This document shows, piece after piece, positions 1 to 13,100 of a stretch of DNA of 64,000 nt. A program made the position numbers and the translations under genes. Position 1 is the stretch's first letter. Every line of letters begins with the position of its first letter. The stretch covers positions 22,940,733-23,004,732 of the forward strand of contig OZ024895.1 in assembly GCA_964017195.1 (NCBI GenBank), read 5' to 3'. The notes beneath the pieces were generated by a model. That model made no database searches and was not told the origin of the DNA. It saw only the letters and a list, made by a program, of their open reading frames with translations. The stretch comes from Siderastrea radians. Taxonomy: Eukaryota > Cnidaria > Anthozoa > Scleractinia > Rhizangiidae.

Positions 1-659
1 AGCGAATCCGTTGTGGAGACTTGTTTACAAATTAATTTTATACATGAACCTTGAAGTTTCGAAAGCAGCATGTTAAACTAACAATGTTGTTCGCCAGCTT
101 CAAAAAATAAATTGAACTGTGAAAGTTTAAGCCTAAGTAGAACTCTTCTTTATCTAAAACTTTAAGCTAACAACGGCCAAAATTGCTCTTCAACAAAACG
201 AAAGTTGTCATAGGCTCAATTAAATTATAAAGGGCAATTCTTCAAGACGCAAATAGGGTCGGCAGGTAGCAATTTTCCCGAAGCTCGTTTGCAAAAGAGT
301 TTTAGAAGGCTTATCGGAAGCCAGTTCTGCCGCATGACCTTTTTTCTGGCGGGAAAAAAAGGCTTGTTTCTCGTTGCAATGAGGAATACCAAAATAGGTC
401 TTTTAAATGGAAGTAAGCGGGGATGAATTAATTTTATTAGCACCAATCCCGAAACCTCAGGGGAAAAACCTCGGAGCAAAAAAAAAAGAGACCGCAAAAT
501 TCCAGAATCTTCATTTTTATTATTTCAAACATTATATTTCTCGTTGAGGTGCCGCAGACTAAATAAGACAAGTTTTGTTTATTTTATTTCTATCCTAAAG
601 ATAAAAACTTTTTGCTACGAAAGCATTAAGTTTAAAAAGCTATTAAAATTCGATTTCAG
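1..659. other. No gene seen; AT-rich non-coding DNA
   Basis: I see no convincing coding exon, RNA gene or complete transposon here. Open frames in this stretch lack similarity and splice context. If COG6 follows its usual gene order, this is part of a COG6 intron, because the exons for the first ~120 codons must lie to the left of the window. Confidence 0.4.
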
Positions 660-991
660 ACCCACGGGGAATAAATCTGCTGTTCCACTTGCTGAAGATA
701 CTACATCTGTGGCAAGTGTTTCGCCAGTACCAACCGCAAAAGAAACTCTCAGAGAAACGCCCTCAAACACTGAACCTATTCAGAGTGTTTCTACCCAAGA
801 AGTACTCATAAAAGATGCAACTTCTCTTCCCGTGGAATGATCTTGATCCCTGCACCTCCACCCAGTCACCAGAAGAGCCTAACTTTGATGCTTATGTGGC
901 TGCACTCCAGCTTCAAGATTGTGATGATAGTGGAAGTCAGCACAATAATGAGGATTCTGACTACAAATCAGACTATTTTTCTGATTAATGT
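660..991 (+). pseudogene. Exon-like segment with acidic C-terminus, frame broken
   Basis: A good splice acceptor (TTTCAG) ends at 659. From there one frame runs to a stop at 838-840 and encodes a Ser/Thr/Pro-rich stretch (PLAEDTTSVASVSPVPTAKE). A second frame, open from 815, encodes a strongly acidic tail (FDAYVAALQLQ, then DSDYKSDYFSD) ending in TAA at 986-988. The two halves look like one terminal exon joined by a frameshift near 815-838. I do not recognise the family. It is not COG6, yet it lies on the same strand between the expected COG6 N-terminal exons and the first visible one. It may be a retroposed or transposon-borne gene fragment, or a nested gene with an assembly error. Confidence 0.3.
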
Positions 992-1807
992 TATTAAAAA
1001 ACTCTCGGCTGCTTACACAAACTATGTTCGATTTTCAAATACTTTTTTAGTTGTTTGTTACAGTAGAATGATGCATATCAAAATGTTCTGTATTAAAATT
1101 TAGTTTTATTAGGTACATTTTTTTACACTTGTCACTGTAATTCAAAAACAGGGACGACATGAACCACCAACAAATTGCAATTGATCACCTTTCTGATTAA
1201 GTCCAGTGTGGTCTCCATTACGAATAGTACAATTATCATCCCCAAAACAGTGTATATTAAAAAATTTTCTACTTTTCAGGGTTACAAATGCCCCTGTCCT
1301 AACAGTCAAAACAAGCAGCTAAGTAGGTCAAAAGTGGCCTAAAATGCACCCTTTGGACCTAAAAAGTACCAAAATTTCCTGGGGGAGGCCCCTCAGACCC
1401 GCCCAGTGGGAAGGGGCATCCCCCCTCCCACACCTACCCCGAGCTTGGCACTGTGTGCCAAGGATGGCGGCAGAACTGCCATTTTGGGGTCCCTGCTACT
1501 TCTAAACTTGTCCCTGCTATTCAAAAACTTAACAAAAACCCTGTTATTTCCAAGCAGAAAAACTGAAGTATTCGAATTGTCTTGATCGAAAAATTGCTCA
1601 CAACTTCTATTAGTCCATTTTGCTCATAGCATCTGTTCTGAACTTGAGCTCCATCAAGTGCACACTTTATTTTACTTTGCTTTTAATGTGCCAATTTAAT
1701 TTTTTGTGAGAATCCCGCCAAGCTGCGGCCTGGTAAGAACACTGCATCATTGCATTCTACTTGCATCTGTCAATAATTATTGTTGGTTGTTACTCTCCCG
1801 TTTTCAG
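992..1807. other. Non-coding, decayed repeat-like sequence
   Basis: No exon is recognised. The middle (about 1270-1570) has a GC-rich patch of Gly/Pro-rich false frames and low-complexity wording (repeated variants of 'aaaatttcc', 'ggggaggcccctc') that looks like an old dispersed repeat. It is presumed intron of COG6. Confidence 0.35.
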
Positions 1808-4800
1808 TCAGCAAGAGACCAGACTTCTGACTTAATCAGCAAAACTACAAAGCTTCAAAATGAAAGGTAATGTGTAAAAATTGCACCTTGCCATCAAGTC
1901 AAGATCAGTGTAAATCAAAGTGGGAAGTTAGCCTGTTTTCTTCCACTCTCTCAAGTTTAATCCTTGTTCCTCCACTCCTGATCATTTTTTCCAAAACAAT
2001 TTTAATCTAAGTTTTACAAAGACCAAAATACTTTAATAGAATACAGATGAAGGAAACAGTGGCTGATGCTTTTACTTCAAGATTTCAATTAAAACCTGAT
2101 GAGGCACAAGCACTGATGGGAACCAAAATGGCCCTAGAAGAAGATTTCATAGATTGATATTGTTTTTCAAGGCTTTAAATGGCTTGATTGATTGGGATCG
2201 TAAATTTCATAGTTTTAAAGACATTCGTAATTGCAACACTAAAAGTAGAAATAACATTTGTAGGCCCCAATCACGTTGCTTCTGGGGCCAAAACCGTTTT
2301 ATCTATCAAGCCACAAAGGACTGGAACATTTTATGTGATGAAGTTAAAAGCATTTCTTACATTTTAGCTTTTAAAAGACATATTAGGAGTATTTCTTAAT
2401 TTTTTAACTCTTTATGTTCATTCCTGTTAAGTTTATAATTTAACAGGCTCTTTGACTAATATCAAAAGTAATGATATATTTGTTTGAAAATATGTAAACT
2501 CTTGGTTGTTTTTTCCCCAACCTATTTAGTCAAAGAATACAGATGAAGGAAACAGTGGCTGATGCTTTTATTTCAAGATTTCAATTAAAACCTGAGGAGG
2601 CACAAGCACTGAAGGGAACCAAAAATGGCCCTATTTCAGAGGTTCTTATCAAACTGTTTCTCTGCTGTTTTAGCTTTATAAAAAATCTGATAGTAATGTT
2701 GACTATCAAGAATCTGATTCTCTGGGAGGTTTAGCATGACATCCCAGACCTCAAGATTTATTTCGATCAGCTTTTTCCAAAAGCTGGGCATTTACCGCCT
2801 TGAAGGGTGATACCAAATAAACACCATATAAACACCTACAAAAAAATCAGTCATTTTAGAAGTTGATTGGACAGCATCCTTACGCCTGACTGGAATTACA
2901 TGTATTTCCAGCTCTAAATTGTTCACTTTTTTTCGTAAAGTTTATCGTGTGATCTTGAATAAAATTAGAGAAGGTATTAATTGTGTTATTCTTTAAGCCT
3001 CAACATTAACATATCTTTTTATGCTGTAGAATTTCTTTGAAGCACTTGGAAGAGTAAGAGAAATTCACAATGACTGCAAAATCCTGTTGAGGACAAAGCA
3101 ACAAACAGCAGGGTAACTGACAGTATTTTATTATTTTAATCTCTTAATCTTAAATTGCCTAAGTATACTGTTGTGTTGTCCTTCTTAATCTATAGATGAC
3201 CTTAATTTTTGGCTTCTCGGTTGAGTTGTAAAATTTAACACCTCCTGTTACTAGTACTTAACATTAGATGTTAAAACAGTGTTATAATTTAATCTGGATC
3301 AACCATCTGACCTTAGCAGTTGTTTCTGGCATTAAGTAAAACTACCTGGTACCTGTGACCAATTCAACACTCAACGACATGATTCGACTTTCCCAAGATC
3401 ATTAATTTTTTTTAGGTTAGTAGGCCTCTCGCGACTTTGTCGCTAGCTTGGTTGCTTTGCGACCTCATTAAAGCTCGCTTCACTCGCTTTACTCACAAAA
3501 CACAGGGCAAATTAAAATCAATTGAAGAGGTCGACTTGGAGCAAATCTACAACACGATGTTTTGAAAGCCGACACAAATTTGCATAGGTGGTTGAAATTA
3601 GTCACACATGAAAACCGACACCAATGTTGATAAGTGGTTGAAATTAGTCACACATCAACAGACATGGCACGGTGTTCGGTTGACGAGAGAAATGTGCGAC
3701 TTTTCTGCAAATTCTCCAAAGTGGAACTTTTCAAGTTAAAACCAAATTGTGCACATCCTGGTAAGGAAAGTACAGAAATGGTGTGGTTTTGGCTCTTTGT
3801 AACTTAGCCATTTATCCTTGATGGGTGGAGAACAGTTAATTCATCGTGTATATACATAATTATATGTATATAATCATATGATTTCACAACTCATCCCTGA
3901 TGTCGAACACAACAGAGACTGGAAACTGCAGACTTTATAGACTGTCAAATTTTTTGCCTGCTTATCCCGTCTAGATTACCTTAAAGTGCTACTACGATGA
4001 AAATTTCTTGTTTTGTTTTCACCTTTTTTTAACTTCAAACTGTTCAATAGATGCCATATTATATGAAAAGCGATAAATTAGATCGATATATGCTTACACG
4101 GCCAAGGAATATAGGTCCGAAAACCGCATTAAACCCGTCCGCCATTACTCAGTTCGCGAAAGAGAAGCCCGCGAATTTCATGGAAGCGGTCTTATCTCTA
4201 ACCACGTGAATTATGCTCGTGACGTAGAAGTCTCAACCATCGCCACAACAAAGGCCAGAGAAGAGTATAATGAAGAGTCGAAAATAGAGAGCCAAACATT
4301 GCATTATATGGATGTGCTTTCCGTCGAATTTGTTGTCCAGTTCTCTTGAGAGCGATTTAGAACAAATTTTATTTGGTGAAGTCGGCAAACTCACAGAAGT
4401 TGCGCCATATGATGACAGTTTAGAGCCTCTCGCTACCGAAGAGGAAGTCGTCTCACAATGCAAGAATGAATCAAGAAGCCGAACAAATATCCCAATTATC
4501 CCAAATCACTGAAGTCCTTCCGATAATACAACAAATTTAACTGTTTCACACGTCTGTCGTGTTGGGGTCCGTCAGCTGTTTCTTACTCTTGCTTTTTTTT
4601 CTTGTCGATGCGGGTTGAATTTGTTGTTGTTATCAGTTCACAGATTTGTTGCAGTATCCTGAATTGCAGTTAGTAAGATTTTAGACCTAAAGATAATAAA
4701 TCCTATAATAATAAGCTCCCTTCTAAAAGAAAAGCCCCCATAACGCTACATGAAAGTTTTTTGAATAAATATAGAGCCCTGAGCCTAACATACATTCAGA

Positions 4801-7071
4801 ATTTTATGGATGAGACAAAAGGTCGAGGAAAATAAATTCACGTTAAAGAAGCGATGTCGCGAATCGCCCGTGTAATTGTGCGAACACATCAATCTTACTA
4901 CCTAGTAAACAAGCAAATGCGATTTAATAGAGATAAACTCTGATTTACCATCAGAAGTCTAGGTATAAACTGTGGAATACGCCGTCACATCGAAAGCGTT
5001 ACTGAGAGATCGGAGAAGTGGCTCCCCCGAACACGGTGAAAGGCTCTTGAAATTATAGCTAATTATGTACGACTTTGGGAGCTCGCTACGCCGTACGTCA
5101 AGAGAAATTAATTGAAGTTGGCTAAGTGGTACGCGGAGAGAGATAAATTGAAATGTACGAGGGATGTTAGGAGCTGGCTACGCAGTAAAAAGAACAAGCA
5201 GTACACAGCAAGGTTTGTTATGGTCGATTAAGCTCGGTTGTTTATATTTTCACGTTATACATGTATGTGGCCGAGTAATTCAAAGAAATTTCGCGTAATG
5301 TTTTCGTTTGTAGAACGAGGAATGCACGGTGATGTTCTGTTATGGTCCACTAGTTTATAGGAACTTCAAATAATGTTCTTTTAGCAGAAGTTTAAGTGGG
5401 GAACGTTAATAGTACACAGAATACACGGTAATGTTTTGCTACCACGTACCACGTAGCCAAGTCCAATAAAAATAAATTCTGCACATCGCGGAGCCGGCTT
5501 GGCGGCGACACAGAAAATAGTTCATCAGGTGAGTTCATGCGAAGGGGCACATATTATGCAGTTAAGCCGAAATCTGTTGGGACTTAAACATGTATATGCA
5601 CAAGACAACCGAGCGAAGTATCTCTTAGGTATGACAGGAAATGTGTATCTTACCGTACATGTGATGTTAGCACAAACGGCAAATAAATATTCGCCCACCA
5701 TTCGACGATCCCGCTCAGATATGATTGCTGATGTTTTTCTTCCTGATGGCTGGAACTGATCCTGGTTTCAAATATTTCCTTGTACCTTTCTCATAAAATG
5801 CTTGAGTAAATCATTCAGCCGTAAAATACACAGAGCAAATAGTGTCCAACAGCATTGAAGTCCTTCCGGTGCACGCAAACGAAGCTTTACCGCTTAAAAT
5901 AAACGTACCCACTCGTCAATGAACTGTGAATGGAAATTTCCGATTCATCGATGCTTTCTTTGCCGTAATCTTCAACAACTGAGCGCCGACCACGCATACT
6001 GCAGCTCAAAATCGAAGAGATGAATCTTGCGAACCCTCACACCTCTCCGAATGCATAAGAAAGTAGGCACGTTAGTTTTCTTGTGTTGAGACTTCTACGT
6101 CACTTCCTCTCTGGGCCAACTCGGCCCAACTCGTCCCGGTCATTTTTGAATTGAGTAATGGCGGCAAGCCGAGTTCGAAAATTACAGTTAAAATAATCGA
6201 ACTTCCCGTACGAATTTCGACTTTAAACTTTGCACGGTGAGTAATATGTACTTATTTTTTCGAAATATGGAGAGAACAAAAAATTCATATTTTTGATCAT
6301 AGTAGCACTTTAAGCCAAGTGTTGCAACCCAACTCCCTGAAATAACGATTTTCATATTGACACCTAGATTGCAGATTATGGAGGCGATGGCTTTACATCT
6401 TGAGTCAAGTTATGAGAAGCTTTACAGATGGACTCAGGGTAAACTGCTTTTGTCAGTAAATACAACAACAATGATAATAATAATAATAATAACAATAACA
6501 GTAACAATAACAATATCAACAACAATGACAATAACAATAACAATAATAATATTTAATAACAACGACAAGGATACGTACCAAGAATATTAATAAATTATAA
6601 TAATAATGATGACGATAATTAATGTTAATTGGACTGAGTGGAGTACAATTCAGGGAGTAATTGGGCGAGTAATTTTAAATTGGCCAAGCGCATAGTGCGA
6701 ATTACAATTTGTAATTACAAGCACGATTACCCCTGAATTGTACAACACGAAGTCCAGTTACCAATTAATCATATAACAAAATGCGAGATTATAAAATTTA
6801 AGTGCCCTTTGGGCATATATCTTTTTATTATCGGTTTTGCAAGCAGTGGAGAAACAGCTATAAAAAGAACCCATTTCAGTTTAGCTGATTGACGCACGTG
6901 CAGCGTAGTTGATCAATTACAGCTATCCAATTACAAAATTAAAGTTTAAATTGGACAGTTGTAATTGGACACCCATGTGATAACCCTCCAATTACGTATC
7001 GAATAGGCACGCAGAGAACCAATCACGATCGTGCATTTTGTCATAGATACGACAATGATAACAATTATAAT

Positions 7072-7109
<38 letters not shown>

Positions 7110-10100
7110 GTAGTAAACCTCTGAAATTAAATAATTGTTTACTGTTTTTATTTGAATTGTTTCAATTTTAGATGAATGTAGAAGTTTAACAGGTGACCTT
7201 CCAGATATTTCAAACATGCTTAGCAGAGCAATGGCTGCCCTACAGGACAGACTTGTTTTATTCAAGTAAGTTGATCAAGGGCTGACAGTGGCTGCCATTT
7301 GTGCATTAATACGTAATATCTTCAGTTGTTTAGTGTATTTGAACATTTACACTGAATCTGTGCTAGCCAAATGTATTCCATTACCAATGAGTCAGTGAAG
7401 TAGACATACAAGACAAATGGTCCCAAATAAGCCTGTAAACACATACATGTACATACATGTGTATGCCAGTCACAAAAATGCACGGTAGCCATACAAAAGC
7501 CAGCAGTACTGAGACATGCATTTATTTCAACTCTGAAAATCGTTGTCTGACTGGTGGGATAATTTCAAAGTTAACAAGAAGAATGAAAATGTACATGTAT
7601 ATGTATGGAGTTAGTTTCAGTGAAAGTCATAAAACTTCATCTCTTTGTGATTACTGATAAAGATTCCTGTGTTAGGTATACTTTAGATGAATATGGCACT
7701 GCCAGAAGAACAGCAGTTGTTAGATGCTTTATCGATGCTCTTACTAGAGGAGGTATGTACATTGTGGAGTGGAGTTTAATTTCTCCCTAATATCTGAGAA
7801 ATGGCAGGCGGGCCTGAGTTACAAGAAATGACTAATTAAACAACAGAGTTCTCCTGTTGAAGGCACTATCACGTGATAGGTTGCCTGAATTTGATGTTCA
7901 CAACAAATATTAGCCCAAAGATGTAGTTCGAGGGCTTACACGCTGTATATGAAGTTTGAACATCAAATTTCCAAGGGAACCTATCACACACATAGGGCCT
8001 GAGAGAGAAGGACTCTACTGTTTTTATTGTACAGTGCTAAATTTGGGGCAAACATGGCCAAAAATGGGCACTATGCACTGATAGGGACCTGCTGACCTCG
8101 CGTCACATGATCGATTTTGATCGATAGGGCCATGCCAAAATTTAACATTGTACTATGATAATTGATAGCAGTGTTGCAAAAAATGGACACTACACGCTGA
8201 TACATGTAGGTGCCTGCCGAGGAGAGACACTATCGCGTCACATGATCAGTTTCGATCAATGGGAGCATGCCAAAATTTAGCATTGTACTATAATAATTGA
8301 TAGCAGTGTTGTTGCCATCTGTTCCATTATAGGTAGAGATATTCCTTTTAATCCTTGTGATGCTTGTAGTTTATCATTGTTACTAAATAAGGAAAATGCT
8401 CACAAGTCAAGGTTCTCAGGAAGCCTCAGCAGGTGGTTGAAACACTGCCTTCTTCACCTTCTGAGCCGAATACTTTTCAACAAAAATGTGGAAGCTTTTG
8501 TTTATCATTTGCTAGCTGAGCCAGCTACTTACATATTGTGAGAAACTTAGCTGACCATTCAGAAACTTTATGAGAATGTTGCAAGTGATTACAAAATGTA
8601 GAGGAAATCACCCAGATTACATGTAGCTGTATGAGAACAGTCAGTTAATAAGAGTTACTCTTCTGCTAGGGATAAAGGATTAAATATCTGTGTTTGTTTT
8701 TTGTTTGTTGGTTGGTTTTAGGTCCTGGCGGAACACCCAGACCAATTGAATTACATTCTCACGATCCAGTTAGGTAGGAGAACCACATTTTAGTAGAATT
8801 CTCCTATGATGAGTGTGGCCATCTTGTATCTATCAACCAAAATTTCAGTTTTTCACTACCCAGCATCTTAAATGTAATTCCTTTTCCCTTTGATTTTTTT
8901 TATGCATTATTTACCTCCTCAAACTCCCACCTTACTATCTTTATCAATTGTGTTTCCTTTAAGCGTTTCAAAAAGTGGAATTGCACTGTGGAATTGTGCT
9001 GTACCTATGCATTTTTATTGTCCTTAAAGTATGTACTGATAAGTTTATTTCTGTATCTTTCCATTTCAGATATGTTGGTGACATGTTGGCATGGCTTCAC
9101 CAGGCTATAGCTTCAGAAAAAGAACTCCTACATAGCCTGCTTAGAAATTCATCAACATGTAAGTAACTACTTTGTCACCTGCCACTTGTGCAAATAATAA
9201 ATAAGAAAATGGACTTTTACATGATGTTCTAATTTTTCAAAAATAAATGTAAAGAGCCGACGTTTCAGAGTCTCCATGACACCATTATCAAGACTAAATA
9301 AAATTATGCGATGCAAAATTTAAGGTACAAGTCTCTAAAGAATTAGCATACTAACAAAGGCCCTCAATCAATACTTAAACAAACACTTTTGCATGGACAG
9401 AGTCAGTTTGCACATCTAAATTTGGGTGAAGCTTGCGAATAAAGAGCATCTTTTTAACAAGGCAGTCAAATTTGTCGTTACAGTTCCCAAGCACGTGAAA
9501 CTGTTCTAGAAAGTGTTCAGGCGTGTTGGCATTGTGTTCGCTTCTATAATGCTTTAGCCTGTTCCAGGCATTCAGATAGTGGAGCGCGAGCGAAAAATAA
9601 AGCGAGCGAAAGAGTGGGAAAAAAAATGAGGGGAGACTGGGGGAGAGGATGAGGGAACGCCTGTGAAATTAATTTTAAAAAGCTCATGCCGCCCACTTTA
9701 GGCCGCCGACAGCGGCAGAGAAACATGAACCCAAGGTCAGGTCAAAGTAAACAAGAAAGTTATGTAATTATGCTCACCGAAATAGGTTTCTCCCGAGTTT
9801 GAAGCGTTGGGAAAAGTACTGGTGATGCTTTAAGAAATCTGACATGCCGAATGGACATTGCAAAATTTTCTGCGATACGGAAAGGCAAATGTCATCTCCA
9901 CTACTGGACCAATAAAGGTAACGAGAATCACAGACGACTTTATATACACATCGGTTTTTCAAATTGATGAATAGAAAGCTTTTCACTCTGTGACGGAATG
10001 AACTTCGTCGTCTTCATCGATTGCGATGGCTACGATATGTTTGTTGTTGTTCTTTCCTCCACTCCTTCGACAGCAGGCTTTCATGACTTTCATAAATAAT

Positions 10101-13100
10101 CTAGCCGATCCATTTCTCCTGCTTCTTCTTCGTCTACTTCGATAGCCAGCGCTCTAATTCCAGTGCTCTGAAGCTGTTCTACTTGGTCTTTCATGATTAC
10201 GACAAGCGGAGTGACCACAGTTATCTTAGAAACAGCGTTTCTTTGCAATGCGTTGATTAACCTTGGAAATAGTTGAAAGATCAAGCTATTTCCAATCCTG
10301 TTGGAAGAATGGTGATGAGACCTTCCAATCCTGTTGGAAGAATGGTGATGAGACCTCTTCCCAGAAACACGTTTTGAAGACAATCTTTTTATTCCATTTG
10401 CAAAGTATCCACATTGCCGTAAACAGATATTTAACCGTGCGTGACTCGATGGAGGATGACCTTCGCACGGGCATGCCATATCGCATTCTTGTCTGCGTCA
10501 ACAACCCTCTAGTGTTGACAGGAGGTGTCAAATTTGGCCAATCAGAGGGTATACCAGATTCTGGTATACCGGAACAGCTTCCTTTGAGAAAATTTCACAG
10601 GCGTTCCCTCGTCCTCTCCCCCAGTCTCCCCTCGTTTTTTCCCGCTCTTTCGCTCGCTTTAGTTTTCGCTCGCGCTCCACTATCTGAACGCCTGGAACAG
10701 GCTATAATGCTTGTATATGGATGTCCGACAATTTTTGCTTGTGTCTGTCAACGCAATCATGCAAGTGGCCACGGGTGTAAGCAACATACCCTGCATTGCA
10801 CAGGTTAGGTTATGGTTTAGCAAATAGCTTTTAATTAAAATTCTAATTTTTTAATAGCAATTTTGGAGTGGGCAGCTTTTTGTGACACCAGTTTTTTCAT
10901 AATTTATAAGCTGAATTTTGGGAAAATGGCTCACTTTTGTGTTCACTATTTTTTATATAGTTTACATACATGTTGTGTTCAATTTTATCCTTGGTTCAAT
11001 TTTTATTTTCCTTTGTTTTAAGCTCATTATCATATATTACCATACACAAAAACATTTAGGAAAATATAAATTGAACCACAACATACACTCTTGGCGATTT
11101 TATCTTTTTGTAATCTGGAGCTGATGAAAACTCTTTAATTTGTTGTTGTGATATCCATACATCACCAACCAGACATCTGACACACTTGAACAGAGATTTG
11201 TTAACTAAAGGATATTGAACAGTAGGCACCTTTACATCAGAACAAGAGTATCAGATCAGTATAAGTATGAATCTTCATGTGCTGACTGTGTTTTTGAGTA
11301 TCATATGTCACACCAATCTCATTTCTAGAGCCTTTTTCTTTAACATTCAGCAACAAAGAGGAGTGATTGTTCTGGGAATGTAGGTGTAACTGGTTTGGCA
11401 TTCGTACACAGTGTTGTAATGACACTGTGACTGAAAAGTTCTATTGTGTTGATGTGCAATGACAAGAAGTGTTTTATAGTTGCTGGCAGAAGGTATTTGT
11501 AAATTAAATTATACGTTTTTGGTTGATTTTAAAATTTTTTGACTCTACACCGTATTGAAAGTAAAATTCCTAGCTTTCAGCTCTGCTAGAGTCTTGTTCA
11601 CAGTGATTTGGTCAGGTCACATGACGTGTGTCCTGACCAGCTTCGTCCAGATCGCTGGAAGGTTGTATTTTCCTTGTGTCTGTTTAGGGTTGGCTTATGG
11701 GCTCTGATGTAAATTGCCTCTCGAACTCCTCTCGTAAGCCATCCTGGATCTCTGTCCAAAATCCGACCCTAAATAGAAACAGAGGGAGATACAACCTTCC
11801 AGGGATCTGGACAAGGCTGGTCAGGTCACATGTCACGTGACCTGACCAAATCACTGTGAACAAGACTCTAGCAGAGTCGAAAGCTTAGAATTTTACTTTC
11901 AATACAGTGTAGAGTCAAAAGTTTTTAAAGTCAACCGAAATTGTATATCCCTACACAGTTAACTATTCCACTATTTGATATTGATAAATTATACGCTTTT
12001 GTTGTGTAGCTGACCAGGAAATACAAAAGGAAATTCTTAGTCATATAACAGAAGGGGTCTGTAGACCTTTCAAGGTATGTAATTGGAAATAGTTGTTTAT
12101 GTTTTTTATTTGACCTCTAAAAGTTTCTTCTCATGAAGTGGTGAGACTGTAAAGTGAGAGCTGGAGTGGAGCAAGAGACACACCCCATTTTCTGATTTTG
12201 TTTTTCACTGCAAACACTGACTGCAGTTCACTTTGGAAAACAAACTGTTCTGAATGAGGCATTTAAGTTGTAACTTAAATCATCGAATTCTTAAATTCAG
12301 GAGCCCTCAGTTCTGTGGCCTGCAAAAAATATGCAAGGCAAACGAACAAATCTTTGGCATTTGTATTTCACTTCTTGATTTGGGTCCTGCATACATGGAA
12401 GAATTACCAATTCATCATTCTTTGTGGACTCCCAGATGGATTTTCCAAAACTGACTGTGGTATTGATGTCCTGCTATAGAAAGTTCCTAATTATCAACAG
12501 GCAGCTGACTGTTTTTATGTTGTTATGTAGGTACGCGTGGAACAAGTTATTGTTTCAGAGCCAGGAGCAGTGACACTATTCAGCTTAGCAAATATACTCA
12601 AGTTTTATGGCACTACAATAGGGTAAGCCATTTAATAAATTATAGTTAAATATGTTGCAGGTGATCAGATAGATGTTCGCTATAGATAGATGTTTGCTTG
12701 AAATAGATCCTCAATACAGCGTTTGGCTTGGAACTTATCATCGAAAAGTTGGGTCTATCAACTGAGTTGATAAGGAAGATTGGCCACCATAAAGAAATTG
12801 ACAGGTTAACCCTTTAAACCCCGGCATCATTATTCAAATTCTCCTTACTGAGCTCCATACATTTCACTTAGTACTAATTGGGAGAACTTGTTTAGACATC
12901 AAGACCATTTCTCTTTGGTGATCATTTCCTCAATTCTCACGACCTTAATGTGTTATAATGAATTGATATGGTGAGGAGAAATTTGATGCTGATCACTATT
13001 GGGGCATGAAGGGTTAAAATTAAAATGGATGATGCTATATTTCCCCAGGAGTCTTATTGGTGATGAGGCATCCGTTACAGCAACCATTTCAGACATCAAT

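Larger units (their letters stand above)
9555..10704. mobile_element. 1150-bp DNA transposon with ~90-150-bp TIRs and 8-bp TSD
   Basis: Long terminal inverted repeats begin TAGCCTGTTCCAGGC at 9555 and end with the complement at 10704. They continue inward through a purine-rich tract (GAGCGCGAGCG, then GGGGGAGAGGATGAGGGAACG). Both ends are flanked by TAATGCTT (9547-9554 and 10705-10712), so the insertion is intact. An 8-bp duplication and TA(G) start fit hAT-like elements, but no transposase is present. It carries a RecQ helicase scrap (10090-10295, - strand) and a 33-bp tandem duplication (10290-10355). It sits inside a Penelope-like fragment within a COG6 intron. Confidence 0.85.
9237..10830 (-). 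mobile_element. Penelope-like element fragment with GIY-YIG domain, interrupted
   Basis: On the - strand the piece at about 10713-10810 encodes [19 protein letters not shown], a degenerate GIY-YIG core (YVxYT and the downstream H/R). The piece at 9375-9545 continues with [20 protein letters not shown], then [31 protein letters not shown] and a stop. This is the conserved C-terminal end of Penelope-like retroelement endonucleases. The two parts are separated by the 1150-bp TIR element at 9555-10704. Beyond the stop the - strand runs through 'gaaacgtcggctc', a motif common in Penelope tails. The reverse transcriptase is absent, so the copy is dead. Confidence 0.75.

Noticed and set aside
2543..2734. 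COG6 start codon at the ATG at 2543
   Set aside because: This Met is internal: acceptor 2530 joins in frame to the upstream exon at 1808-1866, matching the family alignment.
10263..10808. 181-codon + strand frame
   Set aside because: It crosses the border of the TIR element and is antisense to the RecQ and Penelope fragments; composed of TIR low-complexity sequence.
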